Assembly (NCBI RefSeq): GCF_003130705.1
Contig: NZ_CP021354.1
Location: 62,001 to 126,000, forward strand
Reading direction: 5' to 3'
Source: Rhodococcus oxybenzonivorans
GTDB taxonomy: Bacteria > Actinomycetota > Actinomycetes > Mycobacteriales > Mycobacteriaceae
DNA length: 64,000 nucleotides
Positions 20,666 through 29,912 of this stretch are shown here, in pieces. The position numbers were made by a program, and so were the translations under genes. The notes beneath the pieces are model-generated. The model had not been told where the DNA came from and did no database searches. It saw only the letters and a program-made list of their open reading frames with translations. How positions within the stretch are numbered: position 1 is the stretch's first letter; each line of letters opens with the position of its first letter.

Positions 20666-22283
20666 AGCGGGATGTTCCCATGCTTCTTGGGCGGGAGGGT
20701 GACCATTTTGCGTTCGAGGAGGCGCAGGGCGGCCACGATCTGTCCGCGGGTGTGGGAGGGCGGGATGACGGCGTCGACGTAGCCGCGTTCGGCGGCGACG
20801 TAGGGGTTGACGAGGGTGTCTTCGTATTCGCGTTGCAGTTGCAGGCGCAGTGCGTCGACGTCGTCGCCGTTCTTCGCGGCCTCGAGGAGGCGTTTGCGGT
20901 AGACGAAGCCGACGGCGCCGGAGGCGCCCATGACGGCGATCTGGGCGGTGGGCCAGGCGAGGTTGACGTCGGCGCCCATGTGTTTGGAGCCCATCACGTC
21001 GTAGGCGCCGCCGTAGGCCTTGCGGGTGATCACGGTGATCTTCCCGACGGTGGCCTCACCGTAGGCGTAGAGCAGTTTCGCGCCGCGGCGGATGATGCCG
21101 TTGAACTCCTGGTCGGTGCCGGGCAGAAAGCCCGGGACGTCGACGAGGGTGATGATCGGGACGTTGAACGCGTCGCAGGTGCGCACGAAGCGGGCGGCTT
21201 TTTCGGAGGCGTCGATGTCGAGGCAGCCGGCGAAGACGGTGGGCTGGTTCGCGACGATCCCGACGGAGCGGCCGTCGACGCGGCCGAAGCCGACGACGAT
21301 GTTGCCGGCGCGTTCGGCCTGGACCTCGAGGAATTCGTCGTCGTCGAGGATCCGGCGGATCACCTCGTGCATGTCGTACGGTTGGTTCGCCGAGTCCGGG
21401 ATCAGGGTGTCGAGTTCGAGGTCCTCGTCGGTGAGGAAGTCTTCGATGGCGCCGGGATCGGGTCGGTGGGCTGGGTGCGGGGGGCGGCGGCCTGGTTGTT
21501 GCTGGGTAGGTAGGACAGCAGGTCCTTGACGTAGTCCAATGCGTCTTGTTCGCCGGAGGCGACGTAGTGGGCGACGCCGGATTTGACCATGTGGGTGTGC
21601 GCGCCGCCCAAATCTTCCATGGTGACGTCTTCGCCGGTGACGGTTTTGATCACGTCGGGGCCGGTGACGAACATCTGGGAGGTTTTATCGACCATCACGA
21701 CGAAGTCGGTGAGGGCGGGGGAGTAGACGTGGCCGCCGGCGGCGGGGCCCATGATCAGCGAGATCTGGGGGATCACGCCGGAGGCCTGGACGTTGCGGTG
21801 GAAGATTTCGCCGTACAACCCGAGGGAGACGACGCCTTCCTGGATGCGGGCGCCGGCGCCTTCGTTGATGCCGATCAGGGGGCGGCCGGTCTTGAGGGCG
21901 AGGTCCATGACCTTGACGATTTTTTCGCCGTAGATTTCGCCGAGGGAGCCGCCGAAGACGGTGGCGTCCTGGGAGAAGACGCACACGTCGCGGCCGTCGA
22001 TGGTGCCGTAGCCGGTGACGACGCCGTCGCCGACGGGGCGGTTGTCGGCGAGGCCGAAGTTCACGCTGCGGTGGCGGGCGAGGGCGTCGAGTTCGACGAA
22101 GCTGCCGTCGTCCAACAATGCGGTGATGCGTTCGCGGGCGGTGAGCTTGCCCTTCGCGTGGACCTTCTCGACCGCTGCTTCACCGCTGGGGTGCTGCGCC
22201 TCGACCTGACGATTACGCAGGTCGGCGAGCTTTCCCGCGGTCGTGTGAATATCGGGCGTGACCGCCGAATCTGTGACTGTCAT
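20662..22283 (-). pseudogene. accD5: Acyl-CoA carboxylase beta subunit (carboxyltransferase), single-base frameshift
   Basis: The carboxyltransferase beta subunit transfers CO2 from biotin to propionyl- or acetyl-CoA. Two frames together cover the family: 21402-22283 encodes the N-terminal half and reads normally to PTDPIP; the frame ending at 20662 encodes the C-terminal half from roughly EDF onward, including [14 protein letters not shown] and [13 protein letters not shown]. Near 21454-21456 one base is missing from a G-run on the plus strand. Restoring it gives a continuous 540-residue protein, exactly the normal length. Both halves show intact family motifs with no other damage, so a sequencing or assembly error is as likely as true inactivation. 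The gene heads the acc operon. Confidence 0.88.
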
Positions 22284-22409
22284 CTAGAACTGCTTCCCGT
22301 CGAGGCTGTCGGAACCTGCGGTCACCCTCAGGGGTGCGCGGCTCGTGGGGCTACCACTCGGACGTCGCCACTTTAACGCACTACTTATCGATCGCTCACG
22401 TGTGCTGCG

Positions 22410-22796
22410 TCACTCCACCCCACGGCCATGGCGCTTTTCATAGTCCTCTCGGGTGCGGTCGGCCCGGCGCTGAGCCTTCGCCGTGAGGAGGTCGGGGTCG
22501 AGTCCGTGACTGAGAAGACGGTGCCGACGGTAGATGTTCATCAACGCGACCGCGAAGTACAACAGCGGGAGCAAGAGCAGCGCCATCATGGCCAAGGGGA
22601 CCCAGATCGGACCGGGTATGAGAAGGAACAGCAACAGTACTGCGACGACGGGAAGCATGAACCGAAGGACGTACCGCACGGAGGCACCGGGACCCACGAG
22701 GTCGTTGCGGACCCATTCCTGCATGGAGTCCGGAAGTGTGCGACCGAACAGATACCCGACGTACTGGCTGGGACTGGGACGCTGCGGATCGGCCAT
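22410..22796 (-). CDS. DUF5313 family small membrane protein
   Basis: This is a 128-residue protein with a conserved N-terminal pattern (RPSPSQYVGYLFGRTLPDSMQEWV), two adjacent hydrophobic helices (about residues 45-62 and 65-88) and a basic, soluble C-terminal tail. This fits DUF5313, found widely in mycobacteria and rhodococci. Function is unknown. It probably sits in the cytoplasmic membrane with both ends inside. Confidence 0.75.
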   Translation of the reverse strand: MADPQRPSPSQYVGYLFGRTLPDSMQEWVRNDLVGPGASVRYVLRFMLPVVAVLLLFLLIPGPIWVPLAMMALLLLPLLYFAVALMNIYRRHRLLSHGLDPDLLTAKAQRRADRTREDYEKRHGRGVE

Positions 22797-22825
22797 GGGT
22801 TTCAGAATAGTGCCGACATGCGGAA

Positions 22826-22858
22826 GCGAACTCGACGGCAGTGTGCCGTCGAGTTCGC
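22826..22858 (-). terminator. Terminator-like hairpin after the Gly-rich exported protein gene
   Basis: Perfect 14-bp arms (22826-22839 and 22845-22858) enclose a 5-base loop, 26 bases beyond the stop of the minus-strand gene at 22885. Confidence 0.6.
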
Positions 22859-22884
22859 TCCGTTCGGTCCGTCAGCTGCGCGAG

Positions 22885-23223
22885 TTACTTGGGCCCACCA
22901 CCTCCGCCTGTCCCGCCGCCAGTCCCACCGCCGGTTCCCGTTCCGCCACCTGTTCCGCCCCCGGGACGACCGGGGCAGGGCTTCGGCATCGTGGGACCCG
23001 TGCCGGTGTTCGGTGCGGAGCTGGCGAGCGGCACGGCAGCCCTGACTACCTGCGGACAGTCCGGCTTCGGCTGCGGCTGTGGTTGCGGGGCAATCGGCAA
23101 GGTGTGGGCGGGGCTTGCCTGGGACACGGGGCCGGCCGCGAAGGCAGGTCCTGCCGCCGCAGCTGTGACAGCGAGTGCCGCCGCGGCGACGGCAACTGCG
23201 GTACGGATCTTCAAGTGGGGCAT
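22885..23223 (-). CDS. Small exported Pro/Gly-rich protein
   Basis: This is a 112-residue predicted secreted protein. It has a signal peptide (basic start, Ala/Val-rich core, AFAA cleavage near residue 30), a QPQPQPKPDCP segment, two cysteines that could pair, and a C-terminal tail made of GGGTG/GGT repeats. ATG at 23223 is chosen because GGAGGT lies seven bases upstream; the frame is open 33 bases further. Low-complexity tails of this kind are common in cell-envelope proteins; no function can be given. Confidence 0.7.
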   Translation of the reverse strand: MPHLKIRTAVAVAAAALAVTAAAAGPAFAAGPVSQASPAHTLPIAPQPQPQPKPDCPQVVRAAVPLASSAPNTGTGPTMPKPCPGRPGGGTGGGTGTGGGTGGGTGGGGGPK

Positions 23224-23322
23224 GCGATACCTCCGGGGTCGGGTTGTGGGGCCCATTTAGATTGGCCTCCAATCGCATTCGGAACTAGATGCCCTAGGGT
23301 GCGTGAAACGCACCCCATCCCG

Positions 23323-24084
23323 TCATTGCTGCTCGGCGTTCGCGACGATGATGTCGCGAACGAACTGCGCCAACCCGGGCGCGATGTCGTCGTAATGCTG
23401 GCGAAAACGATCGTCCGCGACGTACATCTCGGCGAGATTCACCTGCATCGGGTGGTCACAGTCGTAGAACTTCGCGATTCCGGCGCGGTGTTCCTCCGCC
23501 AGGGCGTTCGCACGATCCGAGCCGGGTTCGACGCCCTCCGCCATCGCTTCGGCGAGCTTCGCCTCGAGAGCGTCGCCCTCGGCCTTGATGCGCTGCCAGT
23601 CGTTCTTGTCGTACTTGGCCGTGCGCTGCTGTGATTGCTTCCATGCGTCGTTGTCGCCCCATCGTTCCTCGGCCTCTGCGGCATATTCTTCGCCCGGCCA
23701 GTCGGCACCGAAAATTTCGTTCTGCTCTTCCGGGGTGAGCTGAATGCCCATACTTTTCGCCTCCATCATCTTCTCCACGGCGGCAGCCATCTCGTGTAAG
23801 CGATCGATCCGTTCGCTCAGCAGTTCGTGCTGTCGCCGCAGATGCGCGAGGGCATCCACGTCCGGGTCGTCGAGAAGGGCTGCGATCTCCTCGAGAGGGA
23901 ACCCCAGCGCCCGGTACGTCAGGACGCGGTGAAGACGTTCGACGTCTGCATCCGAGTAGCTGCGGTACCCGCTGGGTGTGCGGTCCGACGGCGTCACCAG
24001 GCCGATCTCGTCGTAGTGATGCAGCGTGCGCACACTCACTCCGACCAGCTTGGCGACGACGCCTACCGTGTGTTTCTCGCTCAC
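23323..24084 (-). CDS. MerR family regulator with TipAS-type ligand domain
   Basis: The 253-residue regulator has an N-terminal MerR winged helix (VGVVAKLVGVSVRTLHHYDEIGLV) and a coiled-coil dimerisation helix at about residues 75-110. The C-terminal alpha-helical domain resembles the antibiotic-binding TipAS/SkgA domain (EEQNEIFG, then GDALEAKLAEAMAEGVEPGSD). Family members activate their own and drug-efflux promoters when they bind thiopeptides or related compounds. No efflux gene is adjacent. Confidence 0.88.
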   Translation of the reverse strand: MSEKHTVGVVAKLVGVSVRTLHHYDEIGLVTPSDRTPSGYRSYSDADVERLHRVLTYRALGFPLEEIAALLDDPDVDALAHLRRQHELLSERIDRLHEMAAAVEKMMEAKSMGIQLTPEEQNEIFGADWPGEEYAAEAEERWGDNDAWKQSQQRTAKYDKNDWQRIKAEGDALEAKLAEAMAEGVEPGSDRANALAEEHRAGIAKFYDCDHPMQVNLAEMYVADDRFRQHYDDIAPGLAQFVRDIIVANAEQQ

Positions 24085-24122
24085 GTCTCTACCGTGGGGC
24101 CTGACGTCGCGTGAGGGTCAAG

Positions 24123-25976
24123 TCAGCTGTAGAGATCCTGGAGTTCGTCGGAGAAGTTGTTCATCACAACCTTGCGCTTGAGTTTCATGCTCGGCGTGAT
24201 TTCGCCGTTCTCGACGGTCAGTTCGCGATCGAGAATCCGGAACTTCTTGATCTGCTCCCACCGGTTGAGTCCGCCGTTGAGCTCTTCGACATAGCCGCCG
24301 ATCAGGTTGCGTGTCTCCTGGGCCTGCGCGATCTCGGAGAACGACTTGTCGCCCATACCGTGATGTTTCGCCCACTCGCCGATGGCCTCGGCGTCGAGGG
24401 AGATGAGCGCGACACAGTACGACTTGCCCTCGCCGTCGACGATCAGCTCGCCGACGTAGGGGCAGATCCCCTTGAAGGTGGAGGCCACCGCGGAGGGTGC
24501 CACGTACTTGCCGTTGGACGTCTTGAACATGTCCTTCTTGCGGTCGGTGATCCGCAGGTAGCCGTCTTCGTCGATCTCACCGATGTCACCGGTGCGGAAC
24601 CAGCCGTCCTCGGTCAACGCCTCCGCAGTCGCCTCCGGGTTCTCGTGATAGCCGCTCATCACGCCGGGGCCCTTGATCAGAATTTCACCGTCTTCGCCGA
24701 TCTTCGTCTCGGTTCCGGGGATAGCCCAGCCGACAGTTCCGAAGCGGTAGGCCGACGGCCGGTTGACGAAGGATGCCGCGCTGGTCTCGCTCAGTCCGTA
24801 ACCTTCGAGAACCTTGATACCGACGGCGTCGAACCATTGGGCGACATCACGATTGAGCGCAGCGGATCCGGAGATGAAGAATTTCAGGCGTCCACCGAAC
24901 CGCTCGCGAATCGTGCTGTACACCAACCGGTCTGCGAGTGCATGCTGCACCGACTCGAGAAGGGATGGGCTCTTTCCTGCCTGTTTGGCCCTGGACACCG
25001 CGAGTCCGACCCCGATTGCCCAGTCGAAGATCTTCGCTTTCACACCGCCCTCTTCATGGACGGTGGAGACGATCCGGGCATAGGCCTTTTCGAAGATCCG
25101 GGGGGCAGCGCCCATGAAGGTCGGGCGCACGACCGCAAGATTCTCGACGATTTTGTCGACCCGTCCGTCGACCGCGGTGGCGAAGCCGATCTGCAGTGGC
25201 AGGACGAGCAGCACCTTCCCGAAGACGTGCGAGAGGGGTAGCCACAGATACTGCAGGTCGTCGGGATCGAGCAGACCGGTGGAGTCGATCGCGGCCGCCA
25301 CATACGTCCACGCCGAATGCGGAAGACGCACGCCTTTCGGCTTTCCGGTGGTCCCGGACGTGTAGATGAGGGTGGCCAGATCATCCGGCTTGATCGCATC
25401 GATCCGCTCGTTCACCGCATCCGGCTTCTCGGCCAGCAATTCGGCGCCGAGGTCGTGTAACTGCTCGAACGTGATCACCCAGTCGTCGCCTTCGCCGGGT
25501 GTGCCGTCGATCAAAACGACCTTCTCGACATCCGTGAGCTCAGTGCGATTGTCCCGCAGCTTCGCCAGCTGCGTGTCGTCCTCGGCGATGACGACACGGC
25601 TCCCCGAGTTGGCGACGATGTAGGCCACATCGGGAGCGGTCGTCGTGGGATACACCGTGGTGGTGGCGGCGCCGGCGCACATCACCGCGAGGTCGGCCAG
25701 CACCCATTCGTAGCGGGTGGCGGAAGCCAGCGCCACGCGCTGCTCGGCCTGCACCCCGAGCGAGATCAGGCCGGCGGCGAGGTTGCGCACACGATCACCG
25801 GCCTCGGACCAGGTGACGCTCACCCACTCGTCGCCATTCCCGGGTCGGATGTAGCGGAACGCCTCGTGACTCGGCGATGTGGCTACCCGATTGATGAACA
25901 TTGCGGCCACCGACGGGGCCCGATTCTCGATCTTGGACTGGTCGACGACCTCGTCCGATGCGCGTTGAGCTGCCAT
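24123..25976 (-). CDS. Long-chain fatty-acid-CoA ligase (AMP-forming, FadD15-like)
   Basis: This is a 617-residue adenylate-forming enzyme that activates fatty acids to acyl-CoA. The ATP-binding P-loop LIYTSGTTGKPKG is at about residue 213, the A5-type motif GYGLSETSA marks the acyl-binding region, and GWFRTGDIGEIDEDGYL with DRKKDMFKTSNGKYV are the C-terminal hinge motifs. The length and the NGKYVAPSAVAS pattern fit the FadD15/long-chain group of actinobacteria. It precedes an MFS transporter gene but a shared operon is unproven. Confidence 0.92.
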   Translation of the reverse strand: MAAQRASDEVVDQSKIENRAPSVAAMFINRVATSPSHEAFRYIRPGNGDEWVSVTWSEAGDRVRNLAAGLISLGVQAEQRVALASATRYEWVLADLAVMCAGAATTTVYPTTTAPDVAYIVANSGSRVVIAEDDTQLAKLRDNRTELTDVEKVVLIDGTPGEGDDWVITFEQLHDLGAELLAEKPDAVNERIDAIKPDDLATLIYTSGTTGKPKGVRLPHSAWTYVAAAIDSTGLLDPDDLQYLWLPLSHVFGKVLLVLPLQIGFATAVDGRVDKIVENLAVVRPTFMGAAPRIFEKAYARIVSTVHEEGGVKAKIFDWAIGVGLAVSRAKQAGKSPSLLESVQHALADRLVYSTIRERFGGRLKFFISGSAALNRDVAQWFDAVGIKVLEGYGLSETSAASFVNRPSAYRFGTVGWAIPGTETKIGEDGEILIKGPGVMSGYHENPEATAEALTEDGWFRTGDIGEIDEDGYLRITDRKKDMFKTSNGKYVAPSAVASTFKGICPYVGELIVDGEGKSYCVALISLDAEAIGEWAKHHGMGDKSFSEIAQAQETRNLIGGYVEELNGGLNRWEQIKKFRILDRELTVENGEITPSMKLKRKVVMNNFSDELQDLYS

Positions 25977-26042
25977 ACATGGATCTTAGGAAGCGAGGCG
26001 GCATCGAGGAGGCGGATTCGCCCAGGCCGCGCAACCGTGACC

Positions 26043-27344
26043 TCAGGCGATCGCGCGCGGCGCCTTCGCGACGATGGCCAGCGACATGACAGCGGCGATC
26101 GCACACAGACCCCCGGCCACGTAGAACGCGGCGTCGTATCGACCGAACTCGTCGCGCACCAAACCTGCCAGAAACGCGACGATGCCGGCCCCGATTTGGT
26201 GCGAGGCCAGCACCCAGCCGAACACGATCGGCGCATCGGCGCCGAAGTGTTTGCGGCAGAGAGCAACTGTCGGGGGCACCGTGGCCACCCAGTCGAGGCC
26301 GTAGAAGATGACGAACGCGATCATCGGCGGGTGAACGGTGCCCGCGAAGAGGATTGGCAACAGCATCAAAGAGATGCCGCGCAACAGGTAATAGATGCCG
26401 AGCAGCTTGCGCGAATCGAACCGGTCGGTGAACCACCCCGACGCGATGGTCCCGACGACGTCGAAGATTCCGATGACGGCGAGCAGGCTCGCCGCCGCGG
26501 TGGTCGGCATGCCGTGATCGTGTGCGGCGGGCACGAAATGGGTGCCGACCAGACCATTGGTGCTTGCACCACAGATCGCGAAGGTGCCCGCCAACAGCCA
26601 GAAGACCCGAGTGCGGGCTGCGGAGAGCAACACGGTGACGGCCCGGCCCGCAGCGCCACCGCGTCCGGTCGGTGCGGGTGGTTCCGCGAGGTAGTCGGGC
26701 CCGGCGCCGTACGGCACCGTACCGACATCCGATGGCCGGTTGCGGAGAAACACCAGCACCAGCGGGACGACGGCGAGGGCCGCGAACGACACCGTCAGTG
26801 CCACCGTCTGCCAGTTGTATCGCTCGGCGAGCACGGCGAGGATCGGCAGGAACACCAGCTGTCCCGCCGCGCTGCCGGCGGTGAGAATGCCCGTGACCAG
26901 ACCGCGCCGCGCCACGAACCAGCGATCGACCACGGTGGCGACGAACGCGAGCGCCATCGAACCGGTGCCTAAACCGACGAGCACACCCCACAGCAGCACC
27001 AGCTGCCAGGTGGCGGTCATGAAAATGGTCAGCCCACTCCCGGTAGACACGAGGACGAGCGCCGCCGCCACCACCCGGCGCATGCCGAACCGCTCCATCA
27101 GCGCTGCGGCAAACGGCGACGTCAACCCGTACAGCACCAGATTGATCGACACCGCCGAAGAGATGCTTGCCCGCGACCAGCCGAAATCCTCGTGCAACGG
27201 GTCGATGAGGATCGACGGCGCAGCACGGAAACTTGCCGCCCCCACCAGAGCGAGGAAAGCGACCATCGCCACCAGCCAGGCGTAGTGCAGGCGGGGCGGG
27301 GCTATTCGGGCCGGAGGTGCCGGTGGCGCGATGTCGGACGTCAC
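26043..27344 (-). CDS. MFS transporter (monocarboxylate/oxalate-formate type)
   Basis: This is a 433-residue 12-helix major facilitator. The first helix begins LHYAWLVAMVAFLALVGAA, and loop 2-3 has the family signature in the form LMERFGMRR. The halves are joined by a hydrophilic loop near residue 210. The arrangement resembles the monocarboxylate porter/oxalate-formate antiporter branch. The open frame extends far upstream, but GTG at 27344 gives a normal N-terminus and lies 71 bases from the divergent GlxA-type regulator, which may control it. The substrate is unknown. Confidence 0.82.
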   Translation of the reverse strand: MTSDIAPPAPPARIAPPRLHYAWLVAMVAFLALVGAASFRAAPSILIDPLHEDFGWSRASISSAVSINLVLYGLTSPFAAALMERFGMRRVVAAALVLVSTGSGLTIFMTATWQLVLLWGVLVGLGTGSMALAFVATVVDRWFVARRGLVTGILTAGSAAGQLVFLPILAVLAERYNWQTVALTVSFAALAVVPLVLVFLRNRPSDVGTVPYGAGPDYLAEPPAPTGRGGAAGRAVTVLLSAARTRVFWLLAGTFAICGASTNGLVGTHFVPAAHDHGMPTTAAASLLAVIGIFDVVGTIASGWFTDRFDSRKLLGIYYLLRGISLMLLPILFAGTVHPPMIAFVIFYGLDWVATVPPTVALCRKHFGADAPIVFGWVLASHQIGAGIVAFLAGLVRDEFGRYDAAFYVAGGLCAIAAVMSLAIVAKAPRAIA

Positions 27345-27415
27345 GACGGTAAGTCTGCGGGACGGCGTCCCGCCGGAAAAGTTGCCGGAATGCCAACATG
27401 TGAAAGAATCTGGCC

Positions 27416-28423
27416 ATGGTCGAACGTCATCGGGTGGTAGTGCTCGCCTTGGACGGTGTGATCCCATTCGAACTCGGCATCCCCTCGCGCGTCTTCGGCC
27501 GGGCGCACGACACGGATGGCAATTCGCTGTACGAGGTACAGACGTGCACGGCCGACGGCCGACCGGTGCGGTCGGACGCCGACTTCTCGATATCCGTCGA
27601 TCACGGGCCAGAGCTGCTGGCCGAGGCCGACACGGTCGTGATCCCCGCGTCGTACGAACTCGGCCCCGCCTACGACGACGGCCATCTGCCGCCGAATATC
27701 GAGGCGGCACTCGCGTTCGTCCGGCCCGGCACGCGGTACGTCTCCATCTGCACCGGCTCCTACATCCTCGCCGCGGCGGGTCTCCTCGACGGTCTGCGCG
27801 CCACCACCCACTGGCGCAACACCGAGCACTTCCAACGGACGTACCCGCAGGTCCGGGTCGATCCCGACGTCCTGTTCGTCGACGAGGGACAGATCCTCAC
27901 CTCGGCGGGCGTTGCCGCCGGACTCGACCTCTGCCTCCACATCGTGCGCCGCGACCACGGCTCCGACCTGGCCAACCAGGTGGCGCGCCGATGCGTCGTC
28001 CCGCCGTGGCGCGACGGCGGCCAGGCGCAGTACATCGAGAGGCCGATTCCGGCTGCCGGTGCGGAGTCCACCGCGGCCACCCGGAACTGGGCTTTGGAGC
28101 GGCTCGGGGAATCGTTGACGCTGACCCGGATGGCTGCGCACTCGAACATGAGCGTTCGCACCTTCACCCGGCGGTTCGGCGAAGAGGTCGGCACCACCCC
28201 CAACCGCTGGCTGATCACCCGCCGGGTCGACCGCGCCCGGCAACTCCTCGAGACCACCGACCTGTCCGTCGACGTCATCGCCCGGGAGGTCGGTTTCGGG
28301 ACGACGGCGTCCTTGCGCCAGCACATGGGCGCCGTCCTCGGTGTCCCACCGTCGGCCTACCGCAAGACATTCCGCGGTCGCCGCAGCCCTCATACCGAGC
28401 GCAAATCGAGCCTGCTGATGTAG
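27416..28423 (+). CDS. GlxA family transcriptional regulator (DJ-1/PfpI domain plus AraC HTH)
   Basis: The 335-residue protein has an N-terminal DJ-1/PfpI-like domain (about residues 5-175) with VSICTGSYILAAAGLLDG, where the nucleophile-elbow cysteine is kept, and a C-terminal AraC-type double helix-turn-helix (about 220-320: MAAHSNMSVRTFTRRF, then AREVGFGTTASLRQH). Such regulators activate nearby operons. The divergent MFS gene is the obvious candidate target. The gene converges with and overlaps the acetyltransferase gene by 34 bases. Confidence 0.88.
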   Translation: MVERHRVVVLALDGVIPFELGIPSRVFGRAHDTDGNSLYEVQTCTADGRPVRSDADFSISVDHGPELLAEADTVVIPASYELGPAYDDGHLPPNIEAALAFVRPGTRYVSICTGSYILAAAGLLDGLRATTHWRNTEHFQRTYPQVRVDPDVLFVDEGQILTSAGVAAGLDLCLHIVRRDHGSDLANQVARRCVVPPWRDGGQAQYIERPIPAAGAESTAATRNWALERLGESLTLTRMAAHSNMSVRTFTRRFGEEVGTTPNRWLITRRVDRARQLLETTDLSVDVIAREVGFGTTASLRQHMGAVLGVPPSAYRKTFRGRRSPHTERKSSLLM

Positions 28424-28941
28424 TGGGCCCCGTCGTCGATGGGGTTGTCGGGCGGGAGATAGCCCGCACCGACCCGGCGGAAACCGGCCTTCTCCAATGC
28501 CCGCCAGGACGCACGATTCGGTACGACGACGGGAACGATTATTGCTGTCGCGTCGGGTGAGTCCGCGCGGCACTTGTCCACGAAAGCCCTGATCATGGCA
28601 GTGCCTAAGCCGCGGCCGATGTGTTCCGGGTCGCCGATGAAGTAGTCGATCGACAAGCTCCCGTCCGGTACCTCGACGTGTGCGGTGAGCAGTGCGACGT
28701 CTTCCGGGTAGTCGGCGAGTCGATACCGCTGGATGAACCCGAGAGGGCGGCCACCGCGCACAACCAGGAAGTCCTCACACGGTTCGGTGCCGTCGATACT
28801 TCCCCCGAAGTCCCGCTCGATATCGGCGTCCGATGTCTCGTGGTTCCAGAACCGCGCGACGTGGGGTTCACGTAGCCACTTCTGCAGCTGGGGGAAATGG
28901 TCCCGGGTCGTACGGAGAAACTCGAAGTCGGAGTCGGCCAC
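28390..28941 (-). CDS. GNAT acetyltransferase, AAC(6')-like
   Basis: The 183-residue protein belongs to the Acetyltransf_8 group of GNAT enzymes, which includes aminoglycoside 6'-N-acetyltransferases. Characteristic segments are WLREPHVARFWNH, PLGFIQRYRL, and the acetyl-CoA loop IGDPEHIGRGLGTAMIRAF. GTG at 28941 starts the homologous region; the frame is open upstream but unlike the family. Chromosomal relatives in actinobacteria often have unknown acceptors, so resistance is not implied by sequence alone. Confidence 0.82.
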   Translation of the reverse strand: MADSDFEFLRTTRDHFPQLQKWLREPHVARFWNHETSDADIERDFGGSIDGTEPCEDFLVVRGGRPLGFIQRYRLADYPEDVALLTAHVEVPDGSLSIDYFIGDPEHIGRGLGTAMIRAFVDKCRADSPDATAIIVPVVVPNRASWRALEKAGFRRVGAGYLPPDNPIDDGAHYISRLDLRSV

Positions 28942-29211
28942 GCAGGCGACGCTACTTGGTCGGGGACCGCGTGGGCGGCCCGTTCTCGCGCACCGAACGG
29001 GCGGCCTCGAGTACGGCGCGGACGAGTTCGCTGCGGCTGCACCGGGTTTCGGCGAGGAACATGGCCACGGGTGACCGGGTCGGCCGGTGCCGGCTGGATG
29101 TCGGCGGCGGCACTGGTCGGTGAATAACGCCCATACGTGCCGGTATGCCCGGTCCAAGCGGCGCTGGGCGCCATCTAATGCCCCAGCCTTGCGCGCCCAT
29201 CCGCGTACGGT

Positions 29212-29241
29212 GAACGCCCCTCGCAGATTCGAGGGGCGTTC
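29212..29241 (-). terminator. Hairpin downstream of the XRE/nucleotidyltransferase pair
   Basis: Perfect 12-bp arms (29212-29223 and 29230-29241) enclose a 6-base loop, 14 bases after the nucleotidyltransferase stop. It is likely the operon terminator. Confidence 0.65.
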
Positions 29242-29254
29242 TCGGGTTTCGTGG

Positions 29255-29875
29255 TCAGTGTCGGAGTTGTTGTGCCCAGGCGGCGAAGAAGGCACGAAGT
29301 TGGGGTATCTCGGCGGCGGCGGTAGGGATCGCGTGGTCGGGGAATCGCTGGAGGCTGTCGAACATCGTGGCGAGTATCTGTGGGTCGAACCCGGCGTCGA
29401 TCTCGGCTGCCCGCGTCAGCAGTGTTTGTTTGTCGTAGATGGCCGAGAGTGCGTAGATGTCGGAGAAGTCGCGGGCTTCGGCGCGGTCGAAGAGGGCGAT
29501 GAGTTTGCGGCCGGCGAGTTCTTCGGGCGCGTAGGTCGGTCCCGCCACACTCGCGGTTGCCGGTAGTCCCGGGGCGGAGTCCAGCGCCAGGTCGACCAGG
29601 AGTTGTTCGGGTCCGTGGATGAGTAAGCGACAGAACGTGGTCCCGTCATGGATGCGATCGATTCGCCAGCCGCGGGTGTCGGCGGCCTGCTCGAACTCGT
29701 CACGAGCCCTGGTGACGTCGCCGCGGTCGGGGCCGGTGAAGAAATCGAGGTCTTGTGTCGGGCGGGTGCTCAGTTGCTGGGCGATCAGTGCTGCGCCGCC
29801 GGCCAGGAGGAAGCCCTTGCTGGCCGGCAGAGTGAAGAAGAGCTGGGCAACCTCGATCTGGAACTCGGTCAGCAC
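29255..29875 (-). CDS. AbiEii-like nucleotidyltransferase (putative toxin)
   Basis: The 206-residue protein has the nucleotidyltransferase fold of the AbiEii/AbiGii toxin group. The glycine pair and following helix (FLLAGGAALIAQ, residues about 22-33) and the metal-binding DLDFF (Asp42 and Asp44) are visible, and RKLIALFDRAEARDFSDIYAL matches the conserved C-terminal block. Family toxins modify nucleotides or tRNA in the cell. It lies 37 bases downstream of an XRE-type gene on the same strand, an arrangement typical of a toxin-antitoxin pair. It is an inference that it is active. Confidence 0.8.
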   Translation of the reverse strand: MLTEFQIEVAQLFFTLPASKGFLLAGGAALIAQQLSTRPTQDLDFFTGPDRGDVTRARDEFEQAADTRGWRIDRIHDGTTFCRLLIHGPEQLLVDLALDSAPGLPATASVAGPTYAPEELAGRKLIALFDRAEARDFSDIYALSAIYDKQTLLTRAAEIDAGFDPQILATMFDSLQRFPDHAIPTAAAEIPQLRAFFAAWAQQLRH

Positions 29876-29912
29876 GACGATGTCCGGTGGTGCCGGGATA
29901 GCTCCGCTGTGC

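Noticed and set aside
21440..21470. Programmed ribosomal frameshift in accD5
   Set aside because: No convincing slippery heptamer or downstream structure was seen, and the family does not use frameshifting; a missing base explains the data.
22885..23020. CRISPR-like or DNA repeat array
   Set aside because: The repeats are GGT/GGC codon repeats of the Gly-rich protein tail, without spacers.
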